46,417 nucleotides of DNA, from NCBI RefSeq assembly GCF_900129205.1, contig NZ_FQUK01000019.1:1-46417 (forward strand), written 5' to 3'. Every line of letters starts with the position of its first letter. The stretch's first letter is position 1. Made by a program: the position numbers and the translations under genes. Below the pieces are notes generated by a model that was given only the letters and a program-made list of their open reading frames with translations, was not told where the DNA came from and searched no databases. Positions 25,397-34,397 of the stretch are shown piece by piece. The stretch comes from Thermomonas hydrothermalis (GTDB taxonomy: Bacteria; Pseudomonadota; Gammaproteobacteria; Xanthomonadales; Xanthomonadaceae).

Positions 25397-26980
25397 TTAG
25401 CTGCCGTGCCGGATCAGGTCGGCGGCACGTTCGGCGATCATGATCGTGGGGGCATTGGTGTTGCCGCCGGGGAGATCTGGCATCACCGAGGCATCGACCA
25501 CGCGCAGGCCGTCCACGCCGTGCACGCGCAGCAGCGGATCGACCACCGCTGTCGCGTCGTTGCCCATCCGGCAGGTGCCGATCGGGTGATAGACGGTCTC
25601 GGCGCGCTGGCGCACAAAAGCGATCCAGTCCGCGTCGCTGCGCGGCGGTTTATCCGGGAAGATCGGTGCGCCGCGATAAGGGGCGAAGGCCGGCTGTGCC
25701 AGAAGGTCCAGCGACAGCTTGGCGCATTCAACCAGCATCCTGAGGTCGAACCCGTCCGGATCGCCGAGATAGTTGGGGTCGATAATCGGCTTGTCGCTGG
25801 CGCGGTTGCTGGCCAGTCGCAGCGTGCCGCGGCTGCGCGGGCGCAGGAAGCAGGCATGCAGGGTGTAGCCGTCGCCCGGCAGCCGGTTGCGGCCATGGTC
25901 GTCGATCATCGCCGGGATGAAGTGCAGCTGGATGTCCGGGCGGTCATCCGGCGCCAGCGGCGAGCGCACGAAGCCTGCGCCTTCCGCCACGTTGCTGGTG
26001 CCGGGGCCGCGATGGCCGCCGAAGTAGTACTGCAGCGCCGTTTTGACTTCGCTGATACGGTCGTAGCTGATCGGCTGCGTGCAGTGCTGCAGGGTGGTGA
26101 CGTCCAGATGGTCCTGCAGGTTGGCGCCGACCCCGGGGGCGTCGTGCACCACCTCGATGCCGAGCTGGCGCAGGTGATCAGCCGGGCCGATGCCCGACAG
26201 CATCAGCAGCTGCGGCGAGTTGATCGCGCCGCCGCTGACGATCACTTCGCGCGCAGCCTCGAAGTGGAAGCCTTGGCCGCGAATCGCGCAGACCACGCCA
26301 TTGGCCCGCCCTTTGACGAAGGTGATGCGGTTGACCTGGGCATGGGTGCGGATAGTCAGATTGGGGCGGGCTTTGACCGGATGCAGGTACGCCACCGCTG
26401 CCGAGCAGCGTGCACCGTTGCGCTGGGTGACCTGGTACAGCCCCACGCCTTCCTGTTGCGGCCCGTTGAAATCGGGGTTGTAGGGCAGCCCGAGCTGCTG
26501 GCCGGCCTGGATGTACACCTCGGTGAGCGGGTTGACGTAGCGCAGGTCGGAGACCGTGAGCGGGCCATCCGCGCCGTGGAAGGCATCGGCACCGCGGGTA
26601 TTCCCCTCTGACTTGCGGAAGTAGGGCAGCACGTTGTCCCAGTGCCAGCCCTCGGCGCCAGCGGCCGCCCAGGCGTCGTAATCGCCAGGCACGCCGCGGA
26701 TGTAGCACATCGCGTTGATCGAACTGGAGCCGCCCAGCAGCTTGCCGCGTGGGCACCAGAGCACGCGCCCGCCCAGGTGCGGTTGCGGCACGGTCTGGTA
26801 GTCCCAGTTGATCGATTTGATCCCGGCGATTCTGGCCAGACCCGCCGGCATGTGTACGAACGGGTGCCAGTCACGCCCGCCGGCTTCCAGCAGTAGCACC
26901 TTGACCGATGGATCTTCGCTCAGCCGGTTGGCCAGTACGCAGCCGGCCGAGCCGGCGCCGATGATGATGTAGTCGTACAC
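25397..26980 (-). CDS. GMC-family FAD-dependent oxidoreductase (choline/alcohol dehydrogenase type)
   Basis: A 527-residue flavoprotein oxidising a primary alcohol. The FAD dinucleotide motif [20 protein letters not shown] opens it, then LLLEAGG, the GMC signature 1 region ([19 protein letters not shown]) and signature 2 [16 protein letters not shown]. The active-site His is in [10 protein letters not shown] (near residue 465) and the Asn in [13 protein letters not shown] (near 505). It is often annotated choline dehydrogenase, but no betaine-aldehyde dehydrogenase, betI or choline transporter is nearby, and AlkJ-like alkanol dehydrogenases look the same. GTG 26980 is preferred, with AGGA six bases upstream; ATG 27001 is the alternative. 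Confidence 0.9.
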   Translation of the reverse strand: MYDYIIIGAGSAGCVLANRLSEDPSVKVLLLEAGGRDWHPFVHMPAGLARIAGIKSINWDYQTVPQPHLGGRVLWCPRGKLLGGSSSINAMCYIRGVPGDYDAWAAAGAEGWHWDNVLPYFRKSEGNTRGADAFHGADGPLTVSDLRYVNPLTEVYIQAGQQLGLPYNPDFNGPQQEGVGLYQVTQRNGARCSAAVAYLHPVKARPNLTIRTHAQVNRITFVKGRANGVVCAIRGQGFHFEAAREVIVSGGAINSPQLLMLSGIGPADHLRQLGIEVVHDAPGVGANLQDHLDVTTLQHCTQPISYDRISEVKTALQYYFGGHRGPGTSNVAEGAGFVRSPLAPDDRPDIQLHFIPAMIDDHGRNRLPGDGYTLHACFLRPRSRGTLRLASNRASDKPIIDPNYLGDPDGFDLRMLVECAKLSLDLLAQPAFAPYRGAPIFPDKPPRSDADWIAFVRQRAETVYHPIGTCRMGNDATAVVDPLLRVHGVDGLRVVDASVMPDLPGGNTNAPTIMIAERAADLIRHGS

Positions 26981-27075
26981 GTGGGATCCTGCAGCGGGCA
27001 TGCCCTGACCGTAGGCGGGCTGGTTAGAGCATTTGCTCGATCCGGCTGCGCAGCGCCCTGGCGTCAAGGCTGGCA

Positions 27076-28464
27076 TTGGGCGTGTGGCGCGAGTACCGTT
27101 GCGCATCACCGTTTTCCCGATGCGGTTCCTTGGCCGACAACTCGCTTGCCTTAGGTCACCTGGCCCGGTTTCGGGCTGCACTGCGGCAATCACCGCCGCT
27201 GGTGTGGGCGTTTCTGTATTTCTTTTTCTTGCTGACCGGCTATTACGTGCTGCGCCCGGTGCGTGAGGCGATGGGCGCGTCCAGTGAGGTGACCGCGTTG
27301 TTTCCGCCGGCGATGGTGCGGTTCTTCGCTGCACATGGCGTGGCCTTGAAGGATCTGCAGTTGCAGGTGCTGTTCACCTTGACGTTTTTGATCATGCTGG
27401 TGCTGCAACCGGTCTACGGCTGGCTGGTCAGCCGCTGGCCGCGACGGGTGTTTCTGCCCGCGGTGTACGGGTTTTTCATCATCACGCTGTTGCTGTTCCA
27501 TGCCGCCTTCCATGCCGGGATGCCGGGGCGCGGCATGGCGTTTTTCCTCTGGCTGACCGTGTTCAACCTGTTTGCGGTGGCGGTGTTCTGGAGCTTCATG
27601 GCCGATGTCTTCAGTGACACGGAAGCGCGGGCGGTCTATGGCTACATCGGTGCCGCCGGAACCGTGGGGGCGATCCTGGGGCCGGTGTTGACCAGGCTGC
27701 TGGTGGAGCGGGTCGGGATCGCCCAGCTCATGTTGGTGTCGGCTGGCTGCCTGCTGCTGTGCATCCTGTGTCTGATGCGGCTGCGGCGCCATGCGGTGGC
27801 GCGTGAGGCGCGCCGGCATCTGACCAGCGGCGAGCAGCCGATGGGGGGCACCGTGCTGGCGGGGTTGCGGCTGGTGGTGCGCGAGCCCTTGCTGCGTTGG
27901 CTGGCTGTGTTGACTGTATTCGGTGTCGGTGTCGGCACGCTGCTGTACAACGAACAGGCGGCCATCGTGCGGCAGTTCTATCCGGATCCGCAGGCGGCCA
28001 CGGCCTATTACGCCGGCATCGACCTGGCGGTGAACGGGCTGACCCTGCTGGTCCAGCTGTTCATCACCCGTGCCCTGCTGTCGCGGTTCGGGATCGCGCC
28101 GGCCCTCATGCTGCCGGCGCTGGCGGTGGTGCTGGGCTATGCCGCGCTGGCGGCTTCGCCGCTGCCACTGCTGGTCGCCGTGGTGCAGGTGGCGACCCGC
28201 GCCGGTGAGTTTTCGCTGGGCAAGCCGGCGCGCGAGACGATCTACACGCGGGTGGCGCGGGAGTGGCGCTACAAGGCCGGGGCGGCGATCGACACGGTGA
28301 TCTACCGTGGCGGCGATCTCACCTTCGTCTGGCTGCACAAGCTGCTGTCGGCGTTTGGCTCGCAGGCAGTGTTCGCGGCCGGGCTGCTGGTGGCAGGCGC
28401 CTTCACGCTGGGGGCATGGCGGGTGGTCGGTGAGGCAAAGGCGTTGCCGCCCGCCCGCGACTGA
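27076..28464 (+). CDS. NTP/NDP-exchange-like or MFS membrane transporter
   Basis: An integral membrane protein of about 460 residues with some twelve hydrophobic segments. The opening FLYFFFLLTGYYVLRPVREAMG and the GYIGAAGTVGAILGPVLTR and GEFSLGKPARETIYTRVARE blocks resemble the ATP:ADP-antiporter-like (COG3202) branch of the MFS found in many free-living bacteria. Substrate is unknown. KYKAGAAIDTVIYRGGD-like text (RYKAGAAIDTVIYRGGDLTF) is conserved in that branch. Start is uncertain: TTG 27076 has AAGG six bases upstream, and TTG 27130 is an alternative. Divergent from the GMC dehydrogenase. Confidence 0.8.
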   Translation: MGVWREYRCASPFSRCGSLADNSLALGHLARFRAALRQSPPLVWAFLYFFFLLTGYYVLRPVREAMGASSEVTALFPPAMVRFFAAHGVALKDLQLQVLFTLTFLIMLVLQPVYGWLVSRWPRRVFLPAVYGFFIITLLLFHAAFHAGMPGRGMAFFLWLTVFNLFAVAVFWSFMADVFSDTEARAVYGYIGAAGTVGAILGPVLTRLLVERVGIAQLMLVSAGCLLLCILCLMRLRRHAVAREARRHLTSGEQPMGGTVLAGLRLVVREPLLRWLAVLTVFGVGVGTLLYNEQAAIVRQFYPDPQAATAYYAGIDLAVNGLTLLVQLFITRALLSRFGIAPALMLPALAVVLGYAALAASPLPLLVAVVQVATRAGEFSLGKPARETIYTRVAREWRYKAGAAIDTVIYRGGDLTFVWLHKLLSAFGSQAVFAAGLLVAGAFTLGAWRVVGEAKALPPARD

Positions 28465-28481
28465 CACGACGTCAGTCGCGG
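28455..28481. terminator. Hairpin at the 3' end of the transporter gene
   Basis: CCGCGACTGAC (28455-28465) and GTCAGTCGCGG (28471-28481) form a perfect 11-bp stem with a 5-base loop. It includes the transporter stop codon and lies between convergent genes, so it may serve both. No strong T-run. Confidence 0.6.
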
Positions 28482-28535
28482 TGCGCCCGCGGCCAGCCGT
28501 GGGGAATGGGAAGCGCCGACGTGCTCGTAGATCGC

Positions 28536-30260
28536 CTATCGCTGCAGGCGGGCCTGGAGCAGTGCCCGCAGTTCCTGTTTCCCGGCCTCGTCCAGCCCGC
28601 CCTCGCGCTGCTGTTGCTGCAGTTCCTCCAGCCGCTGCTGGATGACCAGTCGGTCGAGCTGAGCGATGGCATCGAGAAATTCTGCACGCAGGTCGCGTGT
28701 TTCGCCCGGCAGGTCGAGCAGCGCCAGCTTTTGCAGCACGGCCTGTTCCGGGCGGTCGGCGAAGTGTTCCAGCAGTGCGCCGGTGCTGAGCTCGGGGCGT
28801 TCGCGTAGCAGCACGACCAGTTCTGCCAGCAGATCGATGCCTGGCTGGCGCAGTTGGGCAAACCGGTAAGGTGGATGCAGGTCGCGGGCAAAGCCGGGGT
28901 GTTGCACCAGATGAGTGATGGCCGTGCGCACCAGGCTCGGTTTTTGCGATGGGGTAAAGGCACGGCGTGTTGGCGGGCGGGCAGGGGGTGGCGGCGCAGC
29001 GGGTGTGGCGGCAAGCCCGGTCAGCTCGGCCAGGCGCTGCCGCATCAGGTCGGCGAATGCGCCATCCGGGATCTGCGCCAGATACGGTTTGCAGCGCTCG
29101 GCCAGGCGTGCCTTGCCATCCAGGGTGGCCAGGTTCACTGCGGCGGTCAGGCTGGTATAGAAAAACTCCGACAGTGGTGTGGCAGTGCGCAGGCGTTCTT
29201 CGAAACCATCCACACCTTCTTTGCGGATCAGTGAATCCGGGTCCTCGCCCTCGGGCAGGAACAGGAAAAACGCCTGGCGGCCATCTTTCATCCGCGGCAG
29301 TACCGATTCCAGCGCCTTCCAGGCGGCGCTGCGGCCGGCGCGGTCGCCGTCGAAACAGAAATAGACATCCGGGGCATTGCGGAACAGCAGCTCGGCATGA
29401 TCGGCCGTGGTGGCAGTGCCCAAGGTCGCCACGGCTTGCGTGACACCGTACTGCGCCAGCGCGACCACGTCCATGTAGCCCTCCACCACGATCAGCCGCG
29501 CAAGCGTTGGGTTGGTCTGACGCGCCTGCCACAGCCCGTAGAGTTCGCGGCCCTTGTGGAACAGCGGGGTTTCTGGAGAGTTGAGGTATTTCGGAGCGTC
29601 CTCGGGGTCGATCACCCGGCCGCCGAAGGCGATCACCCGCCCGCGCCGGTCGTGGATGGGGAACATCAACCGGTCGCGGAACTTGTCGTACAGGTGCCCC
29701 TTGTCGTTCTTCGAAAACAGGCCGCCGCGTTCCAGCAAGTGCAGGCGGCGCGGATCGCTGCCCAATGCCTCGCGCAGCGCCGAATAGCTGTCGGGGGCAT
29801 AGCCGATGGCGTAACGCTCGACGATTTCAGGTGCGATGCCGCGCCGTTCGACGTAGGCGCGTGCCTTGTCGCTACGAAGCAGCTGGCTGCGGAAGAAGCT
29901 GGCGGCCGCCTCCATCGCCCCATACAGATCCCGAGTTTCCGGATTGGCATGCCGCTGGGCGGTATCGCGCGGCACCTCCATGCCGGCGCGTCTGGCCAGC
30001 TCCTCCACCGCGTCGAGAAACTCCAGGCGTTCGTACTGCATGAGAAAGCCCAGCGCGGTGCCATGCGCGCCACAACCGAAGCAGTGATAGAACTGCTTGG
30101 TGGGCGAAACGGTGAAGCTGGCGCTGCGTTCGTCGTGGAATGGGCAGCGTGCCGCGTATTCCTTGCCCTGCCGTTTGAGCGGCACGCGTGCGCCGATCAC
30201 CTCCACGATGTCGGTGCGGGCCAGAAGCTCGTCGATGAACGCGTCGGGGATGCGGGCCAT
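28536..30260 (-). CDS. dnaG: DNA primase
   Basis: Synthesises RNA primers at the replication fork. The 574-residue protein has the N-terminal CHC2 zinc finger (C39, H42, C60, C63 in RCPFHDERSASF and YHCFGCGAHG), the catalytic core with the basic region HKGRELYGLWQAR, the TOPRIM domain (LIVVEGYMDVVALAQYGV and FCFDGDRAGRSA with acidic metal ligands) and a C-terminal helicase-binding domain from about residue 430. A Pro-rich linker (APPPPARPPTRRAF) precedes the latter. It is last in an rpsU-yqeY-GNAT-dnaG run. rpoD does not follow, unlike the E. coli macromolecular-synthesis operon. Confidence 0.97.
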   Translation of the reverse strand: MARIPDAFIDELLARTDIVEVIGARVPLKRQGKEYAARCPFHDERSASFTVSPTKQFYHCFGCGAHGTALGFLMQYERLEFLDAVEELARRAGMEVPRDTAQRHANPETRDLYGAMEAAASFFRSQLLRSDKARAYVERRGIAPEIVERYAIGYAPDSYSALREALGSDPRRLHLLERGGLFSKNDKGHLYDKFRDRLMFPIHDRRGRVIAFGGRVIDPEDAPKYLNSPETPLFHKGRELYGLWQARQTNPTLARLIVVEGYMDVVALAQYGVTQAVATLGTATTADHAELLFRNAPDVYFCFDGDRAGRSAAWKALESVLPRMKDGRQAFFLFLPEGEDPDSLIRKEGVDGFEERLRTATPLSEFFYTSLTAAVNLATLDGKARLAERCKPYLAQIPDGAFADLMRQRLAELTGLAATPAAPPPPARPPTRRAFTPSQKPSLVRTAITHLVQHPGFARDLHPPYRFAQLRQPGIDLLAELVVLLRERPELSTGALLEHFADRPEQAVLQKLALLDLPGETRDLRAEFLDAIAQLDRLVIQQRLEELQQQQREGGLDEAGKQELRALLQARLQR

Positions 30261-30338
30261 CGGGCTAGTGTAGGCCGGCGCTTGCTTCAGGGGGGGGCGA
30301 GGGACGTCCAGGAGGCGTGAGAACGCTCGCGCGTTTGT

Positions 30339-30848
30339 TTACAGCTCGGCACGGGCCGCCAGGGCGGCCAGGGCCGGACCTTCCAGCCGCTGCACCGTCC
30401 AGTCGTCCATGCCAACCGCGCCGAGCTGGCGGTAGAAGTCGATGGCGGGCTGGTTCCAGTCCAGCACACTCCACTCGAAGCGGCCACAGTCACGCTGGAC
30501 GGCCAGCCGCGCCAGGGTGGTCATCAGATGCCGGCCCAGCCCCAGGCCGCGAAACGTCGGGCGTACGTACAGATCTTCCAGATACAGGCCGCGCTTGCCC
30601 AGGAAGGTGCTGAAGGTGTGGAAGAACAGGGCGAAGCCGGCCGGCTCGCCGTCGACTTCGCCGATCAGGACTTCGGCGGCGGGGTGCTCGCCAAACAGCT
30701 GGGCCTGCAGGTCGCATTCACGCGCCACCACGGCATGCGTCAGGCGTTCGTACTCGGCCAGCTCCAGGATGAACTGGTGGATCAGCGACACATCGGCGGG
30801 CGTGGCGGTGCGGATCGACAGCACGGGCTGGACGGTGCCGGTGTTCAT
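30339..30848 (-). CDS. GNAT-family N-acetyltransferase (diamine acetyltransferase-like)
   Basis: A 169-residue acetyl-CoA-dependent acetyltransferase. The acetyl-CoA pyrophosphate loop is RGLGLGRHLMTTLARLA, with motif B FEWSVLDWNQPAIDFYRQLGA. FHTFSTFLGKRGLYLEDLYV resembles the spermidine/spermine (SSAT-like) branch, so a polyamine or small amine substrate is plausible but unproven. It sits between yqeY (1-bp gap) and dnaG (78-bp gap) in the same direction, probably as part of that transcript. Confidence 0.87.
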   Translation of the reverse strand: MNTGTVQPVLSIRTATPADVSLIHQFILELAEYERLTHAVVARECDLQAQLFGEHPAAEVLIGEVDGEPAGFALFFHTFSTFLGKRGLYLEDLYVRPTFRGLGLGRHLMTTLARLAVQRDCGRFEWSVLDWNQPAIDFYRQLGAVGMDDWTVQRLEGPALAALAARAEL

Positions 30849-30849
30849 G

Positions 30850-31293
30850 TCAGCCCAGCTTCTGCTTCACCAGCTTCGACACCAGCCCCATGTCGGCGCG
30901 GCCGGCAAGGGCGGTCTTGAGCGCCCCCATCAGCTTGCCCATGTCGGCAGCACTGCTGGCGCCGGTAGCGGCGATGGCCTTGTCGATTTCGGCCAGGATT
31001 TCCGCCTCGCCCAGTTTCGCAGGCAGATAGGCCTCGATCACCTGCATCTCATAGCGCTCCTGCGCGGCCAGATCCTCGCGGCCGGCGGCTTCGTACTGGG
31101 CGATCGAGTCCTTGCGCTGCTTGACCATTTTTTCCAGCACCGCCATGACCAGCGGATCGGTCATCTCCACCCGCTCGTCCACTTCTTTCTGCTTGATGGC
31201 GGCATTGATCAGGCGGATTACCGCCAGCCGTTCTTTCTCGCCGGCTTTCATGGCGGCCTTCATATCGTCGATCAGTTGCTGCTTGAGGCTCAT
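30850..31293 (-). CDS. yqeY: GatB/YqeY-domain protein
   Basis: A 147-residue helical protein matching YqeY, homologous to the tail domain of GatB. Family blocks are [76 protein letters not shown] and the C-terminal [21 protein letters not shown] tRNA-related role is assumed from GatB but not shown. It is 94 bp downstream of rpsU, separated from it by an intrinsic terminator. Confidence 0.95.
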   Translation of the reverse strand: MSLKQQLIDDMKAAMKAGEKERLAVIRLINAAIKQKEVDERVEMTDPLVMAVLEKMVKQRKDSIAQYEAAGREDLAAQERYEMQVIEAYLPAKLGEAEILAEIDKAIAATGASSAADMGKLMGALKTALAGRADMGLVSKLVKQKLG

Positions 31294-31335
31294 GGCGTGG
31301 CTCCTGGCGAAATGGGGGTTACAGGCAGAAACGCG

Positions 31336-31365
31336 AAAAGCCGGCCACGCTTGCGCGTGCCGGCT
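31336..31365 (-). terminator. Terminator between rpsU and yqeY
   Basis: On the minus strand AGCCGGCACGC (31365-31355) pairs with GCGTGGCCGGCT (31350-31339), with one bulged G and a GCAA tetraloop, followed by a T-run (31339-31336). Placed after rpsU it should reduce transcription into yqeY, GNAT and dnaG, as the rpsU-dnaG terminator does in E. coli. Confidence 0.85.
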
Positions 31366-31387
31366 TGCGCTGTCATCCGCTGCGCCG

Positions 31388-31603
31388 TCAGTACAGGCGC
31401 TGGCGCTTGGTGACGTCGCGCGAGGCGCGGCGCGCCTGACGCTTCACCGCAGCAGCGGCCTTACGCTTGCGGGCCTGCGTGGGCTTCTCGTAGAACTCGC
31501 GCTTGCGGGTCTCGGCCAGGATGCCGGCCTTTTCGCAGGTGCGCTTGAAGCGACGCAGGGCAAACTCGAACGGTTCGTTTTCGCGGACTTTGACGCTGGG
31601 CAT
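31388..31603 (-). CDS. rpsU: 30S ribosomal protein S21
   Basis: The 71-residue small-subunit protein S21. The sequence [20 protein letters not shown], then [20 protein letters not shown] and the basic helix [18 protein letters not shown], matches the family throughout. Start ATG 31603 is fixed by the conserved MPSVKV; codons upstream are not part of the protein. It is divergent from tsaD, and leads the yqeY-GNAT-dnaG run. Confidence 0.98.
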   Translation of the reverse strand: MPSVKVRENEPFEFALRRFKRTCEKAGILAETRKREFYEKPTQARKRKAAAAVKRQARRASRDVTKRQRLY

Positions 31604-31690
31604 CGGAAATCTCGTGGCTGGAGTCAATTACGCCTGACAGGCGAGCCGCGCATGATAGCAGCGACAGAGATTTGGGCGCAAGATATGCGG

Positions 31691-32719
31691 ATGCGCGTCC
31701 TGGGCATTGAAACTTCCTGTGATGAAACCGGCGTGGCCGTCTATGACACCGACATCGGTGGCCCGGCCGGCCTGCGGGCGCACGCCGTCTACAGCCAGAT
31801 TGCCCTGCATGCCGAGTATGGTGGGGTGGTGCCGGAGCTGGCCAGCCGCGACCATGTGCGCAAGCTGCTGCCGTTGATTCGTCAGACCCTGGCGGAGGCC
31901 GGGTTGGGCGTGGGCGACATCGACGCGGTGGCCTACACCGCCGGGCCCGGTCTGGTCGGCGCCTTGCTGGTGGGGGCCGCGGTCGGTCGCGCGCTGGCCT
32001 GGGCACTGGAGGTGCCGGCCATTGGCGTGCATCACATGGAGGGGCATCTGCTGGCGCCCCTGCTGGCCGACGATCCACCGGCACCGCCATTCGTCGCCCT
32101 GCTGGTGTCCGGGGGGCATACCCAGTTGGTGCAGGTGGATGGGATTGGGCGCTACCGCCTGCTCGGTGAAACCCTGGACGATGCCGCTGGCGAGGCCTTC
32201 GACAAGACCGCCAAGCTGATGGGGCTGCCGTATCCGGGAGGTCCGCAGCTGGCGGCATTGGCAGCCCATGGTGTTCCCGGGCGGTTTCGCTTTGCGCGCC
32301 CGATGACCGACCGGCCCGGCTTGGATTTTTCCTTCAGTGGGCTCAAGACTCAGGTGTTGCTGGCCTGGCGTGACAGCGACCAGTCCGAGCAGACGCGGGC
32401 CGATTTGGCCCGTGGCTTCGAGGATGCCGTGGTCGAGACGCTGGCGATCAAATGCGCGCGGGCGCTGGAGCAGGTGGGGGGCAAGACCCTGGTCGTGGCC
32501 GGCGGCGTGGGCGCCAACCAGCGGCTGCGTGCAGCCTTGACGGCGCTGTGCCAGGCGCGTGGGGGGCGGGCGTGCTTCCCGCCGCCCGCGTTGTGCACCG
32601 ATAACGGCGCCATGATCGCCTTCGCGGGTGCCTTGCGGCTGGCCGCAGGGCAGTGCGAAGAACCGGCCATCACGGTCTGGCCACGCTGGGATATGGCGAC
32701 ATTGCCAGCGGTGGGCTGA
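31691..32719 (+). CDS. tsaD: tRNA threonylcarbamoyladenosine transferase subunit TsaD
   Basis: Catalytic ASKHA-fold subunit that transfers threonylcarbamoyl to A37 of ANN-decoding tRNAs with TsaB and TsaE. The 342-residue protein starts [19 protein letters not shown]. Metal-binding histidines lie in GVHHMEGHL. Other blocks are [79 protein letters not shown] and [12 protein letters not shown]. Start ATG 31691 fits the family; ATG 31685 would add two residues. The divergent rpsU-tsaD pair is widely conserved. Confidence 0.97.
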   Translation: MRVLGIETSCDETGVAVYDTDIGGPAGLRAHAVYSQIALHAEYGGVVPELASRDHVRKLLPLIRQTLAEAGLGVGDIDAVAYTAGPGLVGALLVGAAVGRALAWALEVPAIGVHHMEGHLLAPLLADDPPAPPFVALLVSGGHTQLVQVDGIGRYRLLGETLDDAAGEAFDKTAKLMGLPYPGGPQLAALAAHGVPGRFRFARPMTDRPGLDFSFSGLKTQVLLAWRDSDQSEQTRADLARGFEDAVVETLAIKCARALEQVGGKTLVVAGGVGANQRLRAALTALCQARGGRACFPPPALCTDNGAMIAFAGALRLAAGQCEEPAITVWPRWDMATLPAVG

Positions 32720-32812
32720 GACGGCCGTCGTCATGGGTCGGCTTGCTAAGCTGTGCATCTGCTTTGCCTTCTGCCGCAGTACCTGCGGCGTACCTCCTGT
32801 GCCTGGAATGCA

Positions 32813-33175
32813 ATGACTGACGTCGTGTTCATTGAGGGCTTGTGTCTGGACGCCGTGATTGGCGTGCATGCGCACGAGCGCCTCGCCCCGCAGCCGCTGC
32901 GGCTGGATATTCGCATGCAGTTCGACACCCGGCGTGCCGCCGCCAGCGATGCCTTAAGCGACGCGCTGGACTATGACGCCGTGGCGCGGCGGCTGGCCGA
33001 GTACGTGGCCAGCACCCGCTTTGCGCTGGTGGAAACCCTGGCCGAGCGCTGTGCTGCCCTGATCTTGGACGAGTTCGGCGCCGAGCGTGTGCAGCTACGT
33101 CTGGCCAAACCTACTGCGCTGAAGTCTGCAGCGGCGGTGGGCGTGGAGATTGCGCGCGCGAGGAGGTCGTCATGA
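32813..33175 (+). CDS. folB: Dihydroneopterin aldolase
   Basis: A 120-residue enzyme that converts 7,8-dihydroneopterin to 6-hydroxymethyl-dihydropterin in folate synthesis. Residues typical of the active site are present: the Glu in GVHAHERL (Glu22 position), Tyr in LDYDAV, Glu in ALVETLAE and the catalytic Lys in RLAKPTAL. Start ATG 32813 yields the standard MTDVVFIEGLCLDAVIGVH. The stop overlaps the SDR gene by four bases. This is the first of five coupled genes, two of which (SDR and PTPS-like) are also pterin-type families. Confidence 0.94.
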   Translation: MTDVVFIEGLCLDAVIGVHAHERLAPQPLRLDIRMQFDTRRAAASDALSDALDYDAVARRLAEYVASTRFALVETLAERCAALILDEFGAERVQLRLAKPTALKSAAAVGVEIARARRSS

Positions 33176-33882
33176 CGGCGCCGGTCGTGCTGGTGACGGG
33201 CGCCTCGCGCGGGATCGGGCGTGCCATCGTCGAGCGGTTTGCCCGCGAGGGCGCCCGCGTGATCGCCTGTGCGCGTGGCCAGGCCGGGTTGGATGCGCTG
33301 CAGGCGGCGCTGCCGCAGGTCGAATGCCATGCCTGCGACATGCGTGATGACGCGGCCATCGATGCGTTGGCGCAGGCCGTGCTTGCCCGCCATGGTGCGG
33401 TGGATCTGCTGGTCAACAATGCCGGGGCATTCAGGCCCGGCGGGATCGCCAGTGAAGACGACGATGCGTTGCTGGAAATGCTGCGCGCCAACCTGTTTGG
33501 GGCCTACCGGCTGACCCGCCGGCTGCTGCCCCGGATGATCGAGCGCCGCAGCGGCATGGTGCTCAATGTCTGCAGCACCGCCTCGATCGCCGCTTACCCG
33601 AATGGCGGCTCCTACAGCATCGCCAAGCACGCGCTGTACGGGTTCTCGCGCAATCTGCGCGAAGAAATGAAGCCGCACGGCGTACGCGTGGTGGCGTTGC
33701 TGCCAGGGGCCACGCTCACCGATTCCTGGGCTGGGGTGGCACTGCCGCCGGAGCGGTTCATGCCAGCGGAGGATGTCGCCGAAATGGCCTGGACGGCGTG
33801 GCATCTGTCAGCACGCACCGTGGTGGAGGACATCGTGATGCGGCCGCAGCGCGGTGATATCGGGGAGGCGGATTTCGCATGA
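33172..33882 (+). CDS. Short-chain dehydrogenase/reductase, possibly pterin-related
   Basis: A 236-residue classical SDR. The NAD(P) motif TGASRGIGRAIVERFAREGA includes an Arg typical of NADPH preference. NNAG (LLVNNAGAF), the catalytic Ser in LNVCSTAS and the YSIAK motif in NGGSYSIAKHAL complete the site. A very strong Shine-Dalgarno (AGGAGG, 33161-33166) lies five bases before the ATG, which overlaps the folB stop. Its place between folB and a PTPS homologue suggests a dihydropterin or sepiapterin-like reductase; this is inference from context only. Confidence 0.85.
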   Translation: MTAPVVLVTGASRGIGRAIVERFAREGARVIACARGQAGLDALQAALPQVECHACDMRDDAAIDALAQAVLARHGAVDLLVNNAGAFRPGGIASEDDDALLEMLRANLFGAYRLTRRLLPRMIERRSGMVLNVCSTASIAAYPNGGSYSIAKHALYGFSRNLREEMKPHGVRVVALLPGATLTDSWAGVALPPERFMPAEDVAEMAWTAWHLSARTVVEDIVMRPQRGDIGEADFA

Positions 33883-34397
33883 GCATGCAGAGACAGCCTG
33901 ACTCCGGTGAGATCGTGATGATCCGCCTGGCCAAGCAGGCGATGAAGTTTTCCGCCGGGCACTTCACCATTTTTTCGGCCAGCGAGCGTGAGCGCCTGCA
34001 TGGGCACAACTTCACGGTCGAGGTGGATATCGAGGCGCGCATGCTGGGCAACGGCATGTGCTTCGATTACGGCCTGTACAAAGACCGGGTGATCGCCTTG
34101 TGCCGGGAGCTCAACGAATGGATGTTGCTGCCCACTCGGTCGCCCTACTTGCGGATCGAAGAGGCCGGCGAGCAAGTGCTGGCGCATTTTGCCGGGCAGG
34201 TGATTCCATTCCTGCGTCGTGATGTGCGGTTGCTGCCGCTGGAAAACATTACCCTGGAAGAGCTGGCGCGCTGGTTTCTGGAGCGGCTGGCGGAAGATCC
34301 CCAGACGTTGCGCGAGCATGCCGTGGTGGCCATCGAAGTCCGCGTGTTTTCGGGGCCGGGCCAGAGTGCGGGTCGGCGCATGGTGATGCCGCAATGA
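33879..34397 (+). CDS. 6-pyruvoyltetrahydropterin synthase/QueD-family homologue, divergent
   Basis: A 172-residue T-fold protein. Zinc ligands are conserved: His in FSAGHFTIF and the pair in LHGHNFTVEV; MCFDYGLYKD matches the FDF..LK block and ENITLEELARWF the EN.A motif. Two usual active-site features are missing: no Cys precedes HGH (the stretch reads SERERLHGH, with Glu three residues before the first His), and the C-terminal substrate Glu of the WET-type motif is replaced (VRVFSGPGQSA). It therefore may not make 6-carboxytetrahydropterin; a Cys-less PTPS-III-like aldolase or an unknown pterin step is possible. Overlaps the SDR and the MidA-like gene by 4 nt. Confidence 0.78.
   Translation: MSMQRQPDSGEIVMIRLAKQAMKFSAGHFTIFSASERERLHGHNFTVEVDIEARMLGNGMCFDYGLYKDRVIALCRELNEWMLLPTRSPYLRIEEAGEQVLAHFAGQVIPFLRRDVRLLPLENITLEELARWFLERLAEDPQTLREHAVVAIEVRVFSGPGQSAGRRMVMPQ

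Noticed and set aside
27024-27140. Possible 38-codon minus-strand gene (TTG start, ending RIEQML) between the GMC oxidoreductase and the transporter
   Set aside because: Codon text looks protein-like and AAGG precedes the TTG, but it overlaps the transporter 5' end and has no recognisable family; evidence too thin.
27190-29532. 780-codon minus frame overlapping the transporter and 3' half of dnaG
   Set aside because: Out of frame with dnaG and opposite the transporter; Arg/His/Pro-rich text, no domains.
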